From Wurfbainia villosa (lineage: Eukaryota; Streptophyta; Magnoliopsida; Zingiberales; Zingiberaceae): a DNA stretch of 64,000 nt. Both the position numbers and the translations under genes were made by a program. Location: assembly GCA_025175895.1 (NCBI GenBank), contig CM045990.1, forward strand, positions 56,731,704-56,795,703, read 5' to 3'. Shown in pieces: positions 23,275-33,990 of the stretch. The first letter of the stretch is position 1. Each line of letters begins with the position of its first letter. The notes below the pieces were generated by a model. It was not told the origin of the DNA and made no database searches. It was given only the letters and a program-made list of their open reading frames with translations.

Positions 23275-23600
23275 GTGGACTGCTGGGTAAGAGCAGTCGA
23301 CTGACCTCAATACCATTGTCTCACAACAACTCCATCCACGTTGGAATATGCCCAACGAATACCTCAGCAGTCGACTGTTAGCCTGTAGTTAACTATCCAG
23401 TCGACTACCCAAGAATTTATGGAGTGCTACAATGCCATCAGTCGATTGCCCAAGGTCAATCGACTGCCCATACACAGCCTCAGCTGAGAAGTCAAGCCTC
23501 AGTCGACTAGTCATAATCTCTGTCGACTGCTCCGAGTCAACAAGGCTACTAAGTGTCATACACTTGGCCAACCAACTGGTCCACAACTCCAGTCGACTGG
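23275..23600. repeat. Cluster of GTCGAC palindromes in copia I LTR
   Basis: Around ten copies of CAGTCGACTG or one- to two-base variants occur in about 330 bp. Similar clusters are in the I 5' LTR (28535-28880), fragment K (29645-29690), solo LTR G (30905-31060), the E LTR (57555-57905) and the right-edge I LTR (62015-62460). Confidence 0.85.
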
Positions 23601-23799
23601 TAAACCTCAAACATGAGGTTTAACCCAAGTATGATCCCCTCATACTTGATTGACCACCCTTAGCCTATACCTAAGCCTTCTAGTCACCTCCATCAGCTTC
23701 ACGACTCTCGGATCCCTCGAGTCCATGACTCTTCATCCTTCGTGTTAACCTTCAGGTGCTTCCATCAGCTATGTCATGCTATCTAGGCCCTTTGCTAAG

Positions 23800-24290
23800 G
23801 TTCATTTGGATTTATACTGCCAACACCACATACTTGGACTTTATGCTGCCAAAGCCTCACCCCTGGACTTCCTTGCTAAGATCCATTTGGACTTTCGTCA
23901 CTAAGACTACATGCTTGGAATTTACGCTGTCAAACCTACCTTTGAACTTTCCCTTTGCCAAGTACCCATGACTTGGACTTTCAATTGCCAAGTACCCATG
24001 ACTTGGACTTTCGAATTGCCAAGACCATGCTTGGACTTTCAATTGCCATGTACCCATGACTTGGACATTCCATGCCAAGACCATGCTTGGACTTTTCTTG
24101 CCAACTCCATGTTGGACTTTTCTTGCCAACTCCATGTTGGACTTTCAAATATCAAAAGTTTACTTAGACTTTACGCTGCCAAGACTACACACTTGGACTT
24201 ATGTTGTCAAGACTTTACCTTTGGACTTCCCTTGCCAAATATTCATATTTGGACTTTCCTTGCCAAGTATCCAAACTTGGACTTCCGAGG
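23800..24290 (-). repeat. Imperfect tandem repeat in copia I LTR
   Basis: About 16 units of 25-35 bp have the pattern CTTGGACTTT...TGCCAAG on the plus strand. Homologous arrays lie at 29060-29171 (cut) and 61545-61815 (opposite orientation). Overlapping open frames here translate the repeat and are not genes. Confidence 0.85.
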
Positions 24291-24487
24291 TTGATTGCTC
24301 CAACGGTCTCCCCCAAATAATCTCCCCCGGATGACTTTGGATTTTCCAATCATCCACTAGTCATATGGTTACACATATGGTTAAACCATATAGTTAAACA
24401 ATGGTCAAACCCATTGTCAACATCAAAAAACTACTCGAATCCTACTTGAGTTTCGGCAACATTGATCCGGGGCCTATTGCACCAACA

Positions 24488-24502
24488 ATCTCCCCCTTTT
24501 TG
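24488..24502 (-). other. Polypurine tract of copia I
   Basis: The minus strand reads AAAAAAGGGGGAGAT immediately before the TGTTGG start of the LTR at 24487. This identifies that LTR as the 3' one. Confidence 0.8.
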
Positions 24503-26350
24503 ATGTTTGACAATACCTTTAAGTTAGGCTAATAATAACCCAACTTAACTCTTCCAATGGCAAAACATACTGAAGGTTTACCTAACTTAAACCTCACTTC
24601 TCCCCCTTTGGCATATATAAAAAATACTACCAAGGTTTTCAATGCCTCATCTCTCAAAGAGATCCTACATTCTCCCCCTTGGTCCAAAAACATCTTGGAT
24701 GCCTTCACTCTTCCTAATGATAAATCACATATCACTAAATGAAATACAATCCATAATGAAGGTTTACCAATTCCTCACTTCTACCCCTTTGGTTAAAATT
24801 GCATCCATCATCCCAAGATGGACACACTCCCCAAAAAGGCTTGCTCCCCCTTGACTATTGCACCAACAATGTCCTTAGATAGTTCCTAAGCCTATAGGAA
24901 TCTTAACCTATCGAAAATAAGGATAAAAGTTTAAACTTAAACTTTAACCTCCCTTAAAATTCAATACTCCACCCTAAACAAGTCTCTTAATCATTTTCAA
25001 TGATTATTTCACCCTTCCAATTCTTTCCAAAGCATATCATAGGGTTAGGAGACATTAGGGTAACATAAACTAGCTGATACATGGCTAAACAAACCTTGTT
25101 AAGCTAAAATCAGCTTCAGTAGTCGACTGAAATCAGAAACCAATTGATTGCCTCATCACCAATCGACCTCTCCAAGCAACAGTCGATTGGTTTTTGCAAT
25201 GTGCAGAAAACAGTTTCAGAAATTGAATTTTCAAAAAGCATAAGTAATTATACATAATTTAAAATTTTTTAAAAATTCATACATATATTACTTACATCAA
25301 ATATAATGGGTGAAATTTTTTTTTATAATAAAATACCCATTAAATTGAAGTAGTGATATAAAGTTTAAAAGAATTGATAACTTCAATATTTTTGGCCTAA
25401 CTTGTATCAACTTGTTCAATGGTGATTGCTATCAAAAGATAGACTTCACTAAGTTTTTTTCAAAATAATTTTAAAATCTTTTTCAAGCCTTATTTTGAAC
25501 CATGGTCTATGGGTTTGATGTACATTACTTGTACATTAGCTTTCCTCATGATTCATCCATGTTATTTTATGAGTTTGAGTTCATCTAGATGCAACATCTA
25601 TGCACCTTAAACTTAACTCATTTTCCTAACATCTCACATGTGTCTAGGGTGTATCAATACATACACATGTCAATTTAATGTATTTGTGAGATGTGGATTT
25701 AGGTTCTTCCCTATATAAGGTCTCATGCATTTTATCTAGGCAACTCAATTTGATTCCCTTATCATGGGACTTCAAATCATGACATTGTCCTTAATTCAAT
25801 TTTATTAACCTTAATGCATGGAATATGATCATGGCATAAATGATAGCATAAATTAAAACATAGCCAATGAATCATGATGTCATGACATTAAAAATTAAAC
25901 CTAAACACAAGCTTGACACAGATTACCCAAAGCATGATCATGACATTTAAATAATTATATGAAGCATAATGTCATGACATGGCATATGGCAACCAAAGAA
26001 TGACAAATAAAATATAAAGGTATAAGAATATCTTGATTTCAAGCTTAATTGCCATTCACTAGGATTAAAACCCATTTTTACATAATTCATCAATTACCCA
26101 AGTGTGTCAAAAATAAAAAATGACACACTATGAATCTAAAACCTATCTTGTGCCTATTATGATTGATTTTTCAAACTTCTCAAATTTTATTGACACATCC
26201 TAAAATATTTTAGAATAAAATATAAATTCATTTTCAATGTATCACTTAACCCTGAAAATGCCCTAAAGTGTCAACCCTACCATGGTTAGGTTAACTACCC
26301 ATCCATTTAGTGTTGACACATCCTAAACCCATCTAGCGTTAAGGGATCAC
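24503..26350 (-). other. Non-coding 3' internal region of copia I
   Basis: This is 1.85 kb of AT-rich sequence without pol motifs on either strand. It contains many copies of short words such as ATCATG and CATGACAT (25780-25985). A shorter region of similar style lies in element E (46313-46787). Confidence 0.65.
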
Positions 26351-26359
26351 GCTCCTAGT

Positions 26360-27917
26360 TACTCAATACCTATTGGAGCTCCTTGGGTTAACTAGGTATT
26401 CACTAGGGATAACTTCCCTAGCTACTCTCCTAATGACCCTTCTAGGCTTTGAAGCCTTGGTCATTTGGGTCTTTTCAAGGTTAATCCTAGGGATAACTCC
26501 CTTTGTAACTTTGTTAGTGACTTTCCTAAGTCTCTTTGAAACCTTAGCCACTAGACACTTACCATGGTCAACTCTAGGGATAGACTCCCTTGCGACCTTG
26601 GCTTTCCTAGACCTAGTATTTATTCCATAAGCAAATGGAACATTGTGGTAAGTCAACATTACCTTCTTAGGCATAGGATTGTGACCCAAACATATCTTGT
26701 CCTTAGGCAATTCTTACCTCCTAACACCTAGACTTTGACTATTTGACCCTTGAATCATATTTTCTATTTTCCTAAGGGTCTTTTCTATTTTCTCAAGCTT
26801 TGACATCAAAGCTTGATTTTCAACCTCTAATTTGTCCAATTTTTTTTTCCTATTAATTCCTTAGACATATTTCTTCCTAGGCATATGTCTACCCTTCCTC
26901 GGGTTAATGCCTAGGTTCTTGTTATCCTTATGTGGGATTGACCTAGAATTATCTTTAGGCAAACTAACATGTTTAGCACCTAATCAATAATATCTATTCT
27001 TATTTATAGCATGATTTTTATCATGAACGATAGCAAGTGCATTAAAATTATTCCTAGCATGCTTTTTGACCTTACATAAAGTAGGAGCATTATTAAATGT
27101 TACCTTAGGGTTTGCCTTAGCTCCCCCTACTTGTGAAGCTCCTCTTTTGTCCTTCTTAGAGAGACTCCCCCTAGGATATTGGCTTCCATAATGCCCCCTT
27201 TGTTAGCACTTGAAGCACACAATGTACTCCTTGCCTTTACATGTTGCGGCTCCGGCTTCCTTGGACTTTTCCTTGACTTTAGGTGCCATGGGAACCTTCT
27301 TCTTAGCCAATTTTAGGCATTTACTCTTGTAATGTCCATGTTTCCTAAACTCTAAACATATAATATGATTTTTATTTTTAATGCATATGCTTGAGTTGCC
27401 TAGAAAAGAGTCTTGAAGTTGTTCTTCATTTTTGTTCAGAGGTAGATGTCTCTCCTCCCCCTCAATCCTAGAGATGGAAGCTTCCTGAATTTCTTCTTCG
27501 GATGTTGAACACCTATCAACCTTTGAATTTTCATGAGCTTGAGAGGACAAGCATTCCTCCTCTACTTGAGCTACGGATGGTTTTTTGTGAAGCTTGGCTA
27601 GCTTGTCCAATAAATCCTTGGCATCCTCAAATTCTTCTATCTTAAACAATAGATTATTAGGTATTACATTAACCAATATTTTTGTTACCTTGTTGTTGGT
27701 CTCAAATTTTTGGACTTGCTCCTCCATCCATTTCTTCTTCTTGAGGAGTCTTCCCTTTTTGTCCATGAGAACTTTGAAACCTACTTCAATGCTAATCCAA
27801 TTATCAAAATCACATATAAGAAAATACATCATTCTACCTTTTTAAATATGCAAAATTTTCACGGTTGAAGGAAGGCGGAGTCGTAATGTCATCCCCCAAT
27901 CAATCTTGAAACTCCAT
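26360..27917 (-). pseudogene. Copia I gag-type protein
   Basis: The ATG at 27917 is followed by a TGA five codons later (a Trp codon in the sister copy), then the open frame 27203-27832 with gag blocks (FLICDFDNWISIEVGF, EEFEDAKDLLDKLAKLHKKP). A first zinc knuckle has C-L-E-F-R-K-H-G-H-Y-K-S-K-C, with the second Cys changed to Phe. A second, degraded knuckle follows at about 27200. Next are a leucine/lysine-rich stretch (about 26750-26860) and the basic linker 26363-26710 with repeated ARES/GVIPRINL-type units ending EYLVNP. The frame ends where A and C switch to protease. It would encode capsid/nucleocapsid only and is broken by a few stops. Confidence 0.78.
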
Positions 27918-28026
27918 TTCTTCTAGCGCGTTGCTCCCTTAGTTGTTAATCCTTGAAGAGCATCCTTTATATGATACAAATTATAGGGTTGGTAATCAGT
28001 GCGACTTGTTCTTCTAAGCACACAGG

Positions 28027-28038
28027 GCTCTGATACCA
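28027..28038 (-). other. Primer-binding site of copia I
   Basis: The minus strand reads TGGTATCAGAGC two bases after the LTR end at 28041. Confidence 0.9.
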
Positions 28039-28040
28039 AT

Positions 28041-29171
28041 TGTAGGGTCGATGATGTCGCACTAGAGGGGGGAGGGGTGAATAGAAATTTTCGCTTCGCT
28101 TCGATGGATTACATGCTCGTCTATAATTTGTTAGTAATATGCAACAGAATAATAATGTAAAATAACAAATACAATCACACACCACAAGACAAGAGTATTT
28201 ACATGGTTCGAAACTAGGGTTCCTACTTCACAGGGCGAGCTCTAGTGATGCACACCACCACTATCAAACTTCTCCTTCTTGGTATGACAATGAAGGTGGA
28301 GAAACCTCTTACAAGGTCTTACAACAATAAGAATACAACCAAAATAAAATACAAAGCAAATACAAACAATTAAAAGTAAAGAACACTTTACAAATAGAGT
28401 TTTTGATTGCATGCACTTTGGTTTCTTTAGATGAGCTTGGAAGGTCTTGAATGCAACAACAATTCCCCTTCAAGATCACCCAAAACTGGCTTCCCCAAAT
28501 CCTCCATAAAGCTGAGCTCGGGCTGATTTTTCACCTTCAAGTCGACTGCTCTAACCCAGTAGTTGACTGGCCTCAATACCATTGTCTCACAACAACTCCA
28601 TCTATGTTGGAATCTGTCCAACGAGTACCTCAGCAGTTGACTGCTCTTAGCAGTAGTCGACTGTTGGCCTATAGTCGATTGGCCAGTCGACTACCCAAGA
28701 ATTTGTGGATTGCTATATTGCCATAAGTCGACTGACCATACATGGCAGTCGACTGCCACAACCTCAGCTGAGCAGTTGAGCCTCAGTCGAATGGTCTTAA
28801 TTTCAGTTGACTACACTGAGTCAACAAGGCTCCGAGTGTCAAACACTTAGTCAATCGACTAGTCCATAATCCCAATCGATTAGTAAACCTCAAACATGAG
28901 GTTTAACCCAAGTATGATCCCCTTATACTTGATTGACCACCCTTAGCCTAGACCTAAGGCTTCAAGCCACCTATATCAACCTCACGCCTCTCGGATCCCT
29001 CGAGTCCATGACTCTTCATCTTTTTCATTAGTCTTCAAGTGCTTCCATTGGCTATGTCATGCTAACGGGTCCTTTGCCAAGGTTCATTTGGACTTATGCT
29101 GCCAATACCACATGCTTGGACTTTACGCTGCCAAAACCTCACCCTTGGACTTCCATGCAAAGATCCATTTG
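28041..29171 (-). repeat. 5' LTR of copia I (5' part missing)
   Basis: This aligns with the right-hand two-thirds of the 22756-24487 LTR and is cut at 29171 within the CTTGGACTT repeat, where K begins TGTTGGTGC. Confidence 0.87.
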
Positions 29172-29690
29172 TGTTGGTGCAAAGGCACGAGATAATCGAA
29201 CCTAGGTTTTGATAATGGCAATGATTCAAAGTTAAGTTATTTTGTTAACTCATATGCTATGTTGAGTGTGTAGGTAATGTGTTAGACTTTGCTAAGGTCA
29301 AAGACACCAGGAGAATCTCGATGGGATGAGAAATCTCGATGGTTGATGGACCTGTCAGTTCAAAGATTCTTGGAGAATCTCGATGAGTCGAGAAACCTCA
29401 GTGGTTGGTTGATTAGGTCAAAAGATGCTAGGAGAATCTCAAGAAATCGAGAAAAATTGGTGGTTGAGTGACTAGAAGCTAAGCAACAGGTCAGAATGAC
29501 CAAAGGTAAGCAAGGTAAGAACCTTGTGTGGAGAGGACAAGTCGCATCCCAAGTACGGGGACAACCGTAGGCGTTGATCCAAACAAGATGCATCATGTGC
29601 AGACCTTGTGATGCATCTGATTGAATTGGAAACTCAAGTATAGTAGTCGACTGGGACGATCAATCGTCAACTAGGGCCAGTCGACTGGAT
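29172..29690 (+). repeat. LTR fragment K
   Basis: It begins TGTTGGTGCAAAGGCACG, the typical start of a copia LTR, and runs about 520 bp before meeting the H integrase fragment. It holds three copies of a ~60-bp unit with GGAGAATCTCGA (29310, 29372, 29431) and GTCGACTG palindromes near its end. There is no matching second LTR in the window. Confidence 0.65.
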
Positions 29691-29883
29691 ACTATGACAA
29701 TCAAATAAATCCAAATGTAAAAGCTCTAAAAGGTAATGAGGTACTAGTTAGGGTTTTACCTTTGTGTGATGATTTGGATTGCTCTCCTTCTTGGCATGCA
29801 TCACACAATTTGTCTTTAATGTACTTGATCTTTGGTAGCCCCTTCGCTAACTCTAATTTAGCTACCTTGGCTATGTTCTTCAT
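29691..29883 (-). pseudogene. Copia H pre-integrase/integrase fragment, left half
   Basis: The minus strand encodes the integrase zinc-binding domain: MKNIAKVAKLELAKGLP, then CDACQEGEQSKSSHKGK, with a frameshift before the first catalytic-Asp block (LLHLDLFD in another frame). It continues from the right half at 61274-61408: the GHINM block there joins this piece in frame once D and one TTCAT copy are removed. It is a remnant of a copia Pol. Confidence 0.88.
29879..29883. other. Left target-site duplication TTCAT of D
   Basis: TTCAT precedes the TGATGGGG start of the D 5' LTR and recurs at 61274-61278. Confidence 0.9.
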
Positions 29884-30278
29884 TGATGGGGTCTGAGTTT
29901 TTTATGATCAGGATTAAGCTTTTCCTGAGAGGTTAGTGTATTTCCTGTGTCGTATGTTCATTACTCGAGAAGTATATGTGTTTTCCGAGTAGTATGTATG
30001 ATTTCCAAACACAGTATGAGTGAGCAGAGCAGTGTTGTTCAGTGACTAAGTATGGTGCTAGCAGAGCAGTCTATGTGGAATCTCGAGTGATTAGTGTATT
30101 TTTCGAGCAGTATATGTGTTGCCCGAGTAGTATGTATGATTCCTGAACACAGTAGGGGTGAGCAGGGTAGTGTTGTTCAGTAACTAAGTATGGTGCTAGC
30201 AGAGCAATCTATGTGGAATCTCGAGCAATTAGTGTGTTTCTCGAGCAGTATGTATGATTTCTGAGCCCAGTGGTGGTG

Positions 30279-30283
30279 AGTAG
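30279..30283. other. Left target-site duplication AGTAG of G
   Basis: AGTAG is also found at 31488-31492. Confidence 0.88.
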
Positions 30284-31487
30284 TGTTAGGGCAATCTCTT
30301 GCCGTGATATGGTTTTGATGGTGTGGCAAAGGGTTTAAGTTAGGTTGGTATTGTTGATTTGATATGTGCGTTGAAGTCGTGCAGGACTTAATAATTCGCA
30401 CATGGAGCCATGGCGAGTTTCACCAACTCATCACTCGGGCCTTGAGTCGGTGAAGGATTGCTTTGCGGAAGTCGTGCGCTTGGAGCATCCGAGGGACCGC
30501 CGGACGAGAAGCTTGGAGTGAAGCCGGAGGAAGTAGACTTCGAGGCAAGAGACGCGAAGGAGCATTGCAGAGCCGTGCGCCTGATGCTGCCGAGGGACGT
30601 GGCCGAGAACGAAGAGAACTTCGAAGGCAAGGGACTCCGAGAGATGAGAGTGAGCGATTGTAACCCGGGGAAGGGTAGCTCTTAGGTGAAACTTGGCCAT
30701 TTGGCCAAGTGTCGGATGGGTTTTCCCGACACCGCCGATCGCTATGTCATGGCCGATCGCTTCCGAGTCGATGGGTCGATCGATCCGTATAAGACCGGCC
30801 ATGCTTGGCTGATCGCCATGGATCGGCAATGATCGATGATGTCAACAGAGACCGCCAGGAATGATGGCAATGATCGATGGAACTGCATACGGCATGCACG
30901 AATGGAGTCGACTGACGGGCACTCGATCGATCGAGCACGGGCCGATGGGTGCCCATCACCGATCGATGCAATACCGCTGGATGGTATCCAACGTGGAAAG
31001 CGGCCGTTATTGGGCAACGGCTACGGGATCAGTCGACTGATCGAGGGCATCAGTCGACTGATCCTGTGTCAACGGGAAGAAACCCTCTTCCTCTATAAAA
31101 AGGAAGGGGGTAAGGGTTTGGGAGTCTAATGCTAATACTCTCCCAAAGTTCCCTAAAGCTTTCCATCCTCTTACTCAAGCTTATTTCCATTCTATTTGTA
31201 AGAGGAGTGTTTGTAAAGGTTACCTCCACCTAGCTTGGTGCAAAGGAGAGACCAATAGTGATTGGGTTTCGGAGTGATTCACCGTGGACGAATCGGACCG
31301 TGGATTAGCGGCGTAGCCGTGAACCACGTTACATCTCGGTGTTTGTATTGCTTGCTTATATTTTGCCTGTCTTTGTTTACATTTGTATATTTCGCTTGCG
31401 CTAACGCTTTGTAGACGAGCAAAATACGACGTCCAACGAACGAGGGCTATTCACCCCCCTCTAGCCGGCCATCCGATCCGCCCAACA
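30284..31487 (+). mobile_element. Solo LTR G (family of copia E)
   Basis: This 1204-bp sequence starts TGTTAGGGCAATC and ends CCCAACA, flanked by AGTAG on both sides with no internal region. It matches the E LTR (57099-58397, minus strand) at both ends and inside. A TATA box (TATAAAA) is at 31094-31100 and the CTATTCACCCCCCTCTAG motif at about 31448-31465. Solo LTRs arise by recombination between two LTRs of one element. Open frames here (30388-31129) overlap on both strands and are not genes. Confidence 0.93.
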
Positions 31488-31492
31488 AGTAG
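31488..31492. other. Right target-site duplication AGTAG of G
   Basis: AGTAG is identical to 30279-30283. The D LTR resumes here. Confidence 0.88.
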
Positions 31493-32271
31493 TGCAATGT
31501 TGTTCAGAAGGGAAGTGCAGTGTTGACAGAATAGGTTATGTTTATTCCGAGTAGTCTATGTTTTTCCTGAGTAGTCTGTATAATTTTCGAGCAATCTATG
31601 TTTTTCCCAATCAGCATGTGTAATTCCCGAGTAGTGTATTTGTATCCCGAGCTATATGTGGGTGTCGGAGGTTCTTTCTGTACATGGTGAAATAAAGAGG
31701 AATGGGTATCCTGAGATGTTGGGAATAGCAGGAAGAGTTCGAGGAGGATAAATATGATTTATATAAGATATTTTGTCATTTGTTTATATACTTGGCAGGG
31801 AAATATAAGGCACATAAAACATTTGAAAGAGATATTTTGAATATAAGCGAGAAAAACAGTTATAATGACAGCTTGGCAAAGGGAATTAAAGTAAATTCAC
31901 CTTAAGGAAAAGGCGGGGTGAACCATCTATAAAAGGGATAGAGGAGGAAAGGATGGGGGATGGTTGTTTCTTCGCTATTCGGTACCTCAAAGATCTTCTT
32001 CTCACTTCTTCTTCTTCATTCTTTTTGGATTACTATTTTTCTTCATACTCTTACTGACTTGAGTGTCAGAGTGGTCACGCTGCGAAGCCGGCCCATCTCT
32101 AACACTCCTTCTCACAAAGTGGTAGATCTAGCTCTATTCCAAAGATCCGAGGTGAATCAAGAGGAAGATATCTCTTTATCTCATCTTTAACCTTCTTTGA
32201 GGATAGATCCAGCAATTCACAAGAAGGGGGAGGGAGATCTTGGCAGGTCGAAGAAGTGAACACCATCAAAT

Positions 32272-32289
32272 TGGCACCGCCTCTGGGAA
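32272..32289 (+). other. Primer-binding-site region of D
   Basis: TGGCACCGCCTCTGGGAA lies three bases after the 5' LTR and resembles the TGGCGCCGTCTGTGGGAA site of plant Tat/Ogre gypsy elements. The homologous LTR end at 61273 is followed by host H sequence instead. Confidence 0.7.
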
Positions 32290-32460
32290 GGAAGGCTGGT
32301 ATGTATGCCCTGGCTGAATATTGTGGATTCTTTAGGAGTAGTTTGGATGCTTGTGGTGGAGGTTACAGGAACAGAGGGCATTGTGGAGTGTTGTAGTGGC
32401 TCTGAGTAGGAAGTGGATGGTTTGTATTATTGATTCTGATGTTCAGATAACCACTATGAG
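32290..32460 (+). other. D 5' internal remnant up to the deletion junction
   Basis: About 170 bp of D leader with no open frame leads to a junction near 32460, where minus-strand copia A sequence begins. Confidence 0.65.
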
Positions 32461-32929
32461 AAGGATTGCAATTTGGAGGTACTCTGAAAAATATAGGAAA
32501 GTACTCTAAAATGAATTGTTTGTACAAGGAAATAATTAATGGGTAGTGGTTTGGTGAAGATGTCCGCTAGGTTTGATTTGGACTCAACATACTCTAGTTG
32601 TATAGTTCCATTAGTTACATGTTCCCTAATGAAGTGGTGTTTAACTTCTATATGTTTTGTCCTAGAATGACATATTGGATTTTTAGTTAAGTTAATTGAA
32701 CTAATGTTATCTATGTAGGTTTTAATGTTGTTAAAGATTAAGCTAAAGTCTTGGAGAGTGTGCTTCATCAACATGAGCTTAGAGACACACTCATCAATCG
32801 CAACGTAATCGGCTTTGTTGGTAGATAAGTCAACGCAATCGCTTCCCTCGCACTAACTTACTAGACTCGAGCGAGGATTTGACAACAACCACTCGTGCTC
32901 TTTCTATCGAGTTTACTACGGCATAGTCG
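32454..32929 (-). pseudogene. Copia A RNase H (frameshifted)
   Basis: The C-terminal part is open at 32454-32774: INLTKNPICHSRTKHIEVKHHFIREHV and SNLADIFTKPLP, containing the last catalytic Asp. The N-terminal part ends GYSDS at about 32920 and continues in other frames (TNKADYVAIDECVSKL, with Asp for the usual second Glu of the catalytic set). At least two deletions separate the pieces. The C-terminal tail runs into the D junction. Confidence 0.83.
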
Positions 32930-33990
32930 AGTCGGAGTAGCCGATTAGATTAAACTCGGTAGATCTAGGGTACCAAATACCTACGTTTAGCGTGCCCTTT
33001 AGATATCTAAGGATACGCTTGACTAGGGTTAGGTGAGACTCCTTGGCACAGGTTTGTAACCTTGCGCACATACTTACCGCGAATAAAATGTCGGGTCGGC
33101 TCGCGGTTAAGTATAGGAGACTTCCTATTGCGCTCCTATAGTATTTTAGGTCAACGGGTTTTCCTTCTACATCTTCGTTTATATTAACATTAGTTGCCAT
33201 AGGTGTATTGATTATTTTAGCATCTTGCATTCCAAATCGATTTATTAAGTCCTTAGTATATTTTTGTTGATGTAAATATATTCCATCTTTAGTTTGTTTA
33301 ATTTGTAAACCTAAGAAGAAACTTAACTCTCCCACTAAATTCATTTCGAATTCACTTTCCATAAGTGAGATGAATTCGTTTAGCAGGATCGAGTTGGTAG
33401 TTCCAAAAATTATATCATCTACATAGATTTGGGCTATAAAGATTTCTTTTCCTACGGTTTTAACGAATAAGGTTGGGTCGACTAAACCTTGGTTGAATCC
33501 TTTGGACTTAAGATAGATCGAAAGCCTTTTGTACCAAGCTCTTGGGGCTTGTTTGAGTCCATATAGGGCTTTCTTAAGTCTAAGGACATGGTCAGGTTTA
33601 TCTAGATTTTCGAATCCGGGAGGTTGACTGACGTAAACTTCTTCCTTAATGTATCCATTCAAAAATGCTGACTTGACATCCATTTGAAACAATTTAAAAC
33701 CTCGATGTGCAACATATGCTAACAACATTCGGATGGACTCTAGTCGCTCTGCAGGCGTAGGTCTCATCGTAATCTAAACCTTCGACTTGACTAAACCCTT
33801 TTGCGACTAACCTAGCTTTATTTCTAACTACTTCACCTTTATCATCAAGTTTATTTCGAAATACCCACCTTGTTCCAATAATTGATTTTTCTTTAGGTGG
33901 TGGTACTAATTCCCAGACTTCATTTCTAGTGAATTGAGCTAGCTCTTCTTGCATAGCAATAATCAAGTCGGGATCAAGAAGTGCTTGTTC
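32916..33990 (-). pseudogene. Copia A reverse transcriptase (one main frameshift)
   Basis: The frame 32916-33767 (283 codons) covers most of the polymerase: LFQMDVKSAFLNGYIKEEVYV, LKKALYGLKQAPRAWYKRL, the catalytic IYVDDIIFG box, GELSFFLGLQIKQ, and ILRYLKGTLNVG. The N-terminal block (WVFRNKLDDKGEVVRNKARLVAKGF, in two adjoining pieces) lies in the upstream frame 33694-34644. The break is at the DYDETYAP...ARLESIRML site near 33765, where a short deletion shifts the frame. Catalytic residues are intact, but the polyprotein is not continuous. Confidence 0.9.

Larger units (their letters stand above)
22756..24487 (-). repeat. 3' LTR of copia I
   Basis: It starts TGTTGGTGCAAT at 24487 and ends CCTACA at 22756, 1732 bp. 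The CTATTCACCCCCCTCTAG motif is near its end (about 22775-22795). It holds a cluster of CAGTCGACTG-type palindromes at 23275-23600 and a tandem repeat at 23800-24290. Confidence 0.9.
22756..29171 (-). mobile_element. Copia I, gag-only element (minus strand)
   Basis: Read leftward, this is a 5' LTR (29171 to 28041, its first part missing), a tRNA-Met primer site, one gag-type frame, about 1.85 kb of AT-rich non-coding sequence, a polypurine tract and a 3' LTR (24487 to 22756). No protease, integrase, RT or RNase H motif was found. The layout resembles non-autonomous elements that keep only gag. Its gag relatives are copias A, C and E. The partial 5' LTR abuts fragment K at 29172. Confidence 0.82.
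29884..32268 (+). repeat. 5' LTR of D, split by solo LTR G
   Basis: It starts TGATGGGGTC and ends ACCATCA. Without G and one AGTAG it is about 1176 bp, against 1214 bp for the 3' LTR. A TATA box (TATAAAAG) is at 31928-31935. Repeated words of the type CCGAGCAGTATGTATGATT occupy 29935-30270 and 31545-31660. Confidence 0.88.

Noticed and set aside
23756..24334. Trp/Leu-rich open frames such as 23911-24294 (also 61222-61802)
   Set aside because: They translate the CTTGGACTTT tandem repeat in family I LTRs, with the same pattern in several frames.
30388..31129. Cluster of open frames around 30.4-31.1 kb resembling a small gene
   Set aside because: The region is inside solo LTR G, with frames overlapping on both strands. 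The E LTR has different, shorter frames at the same place.
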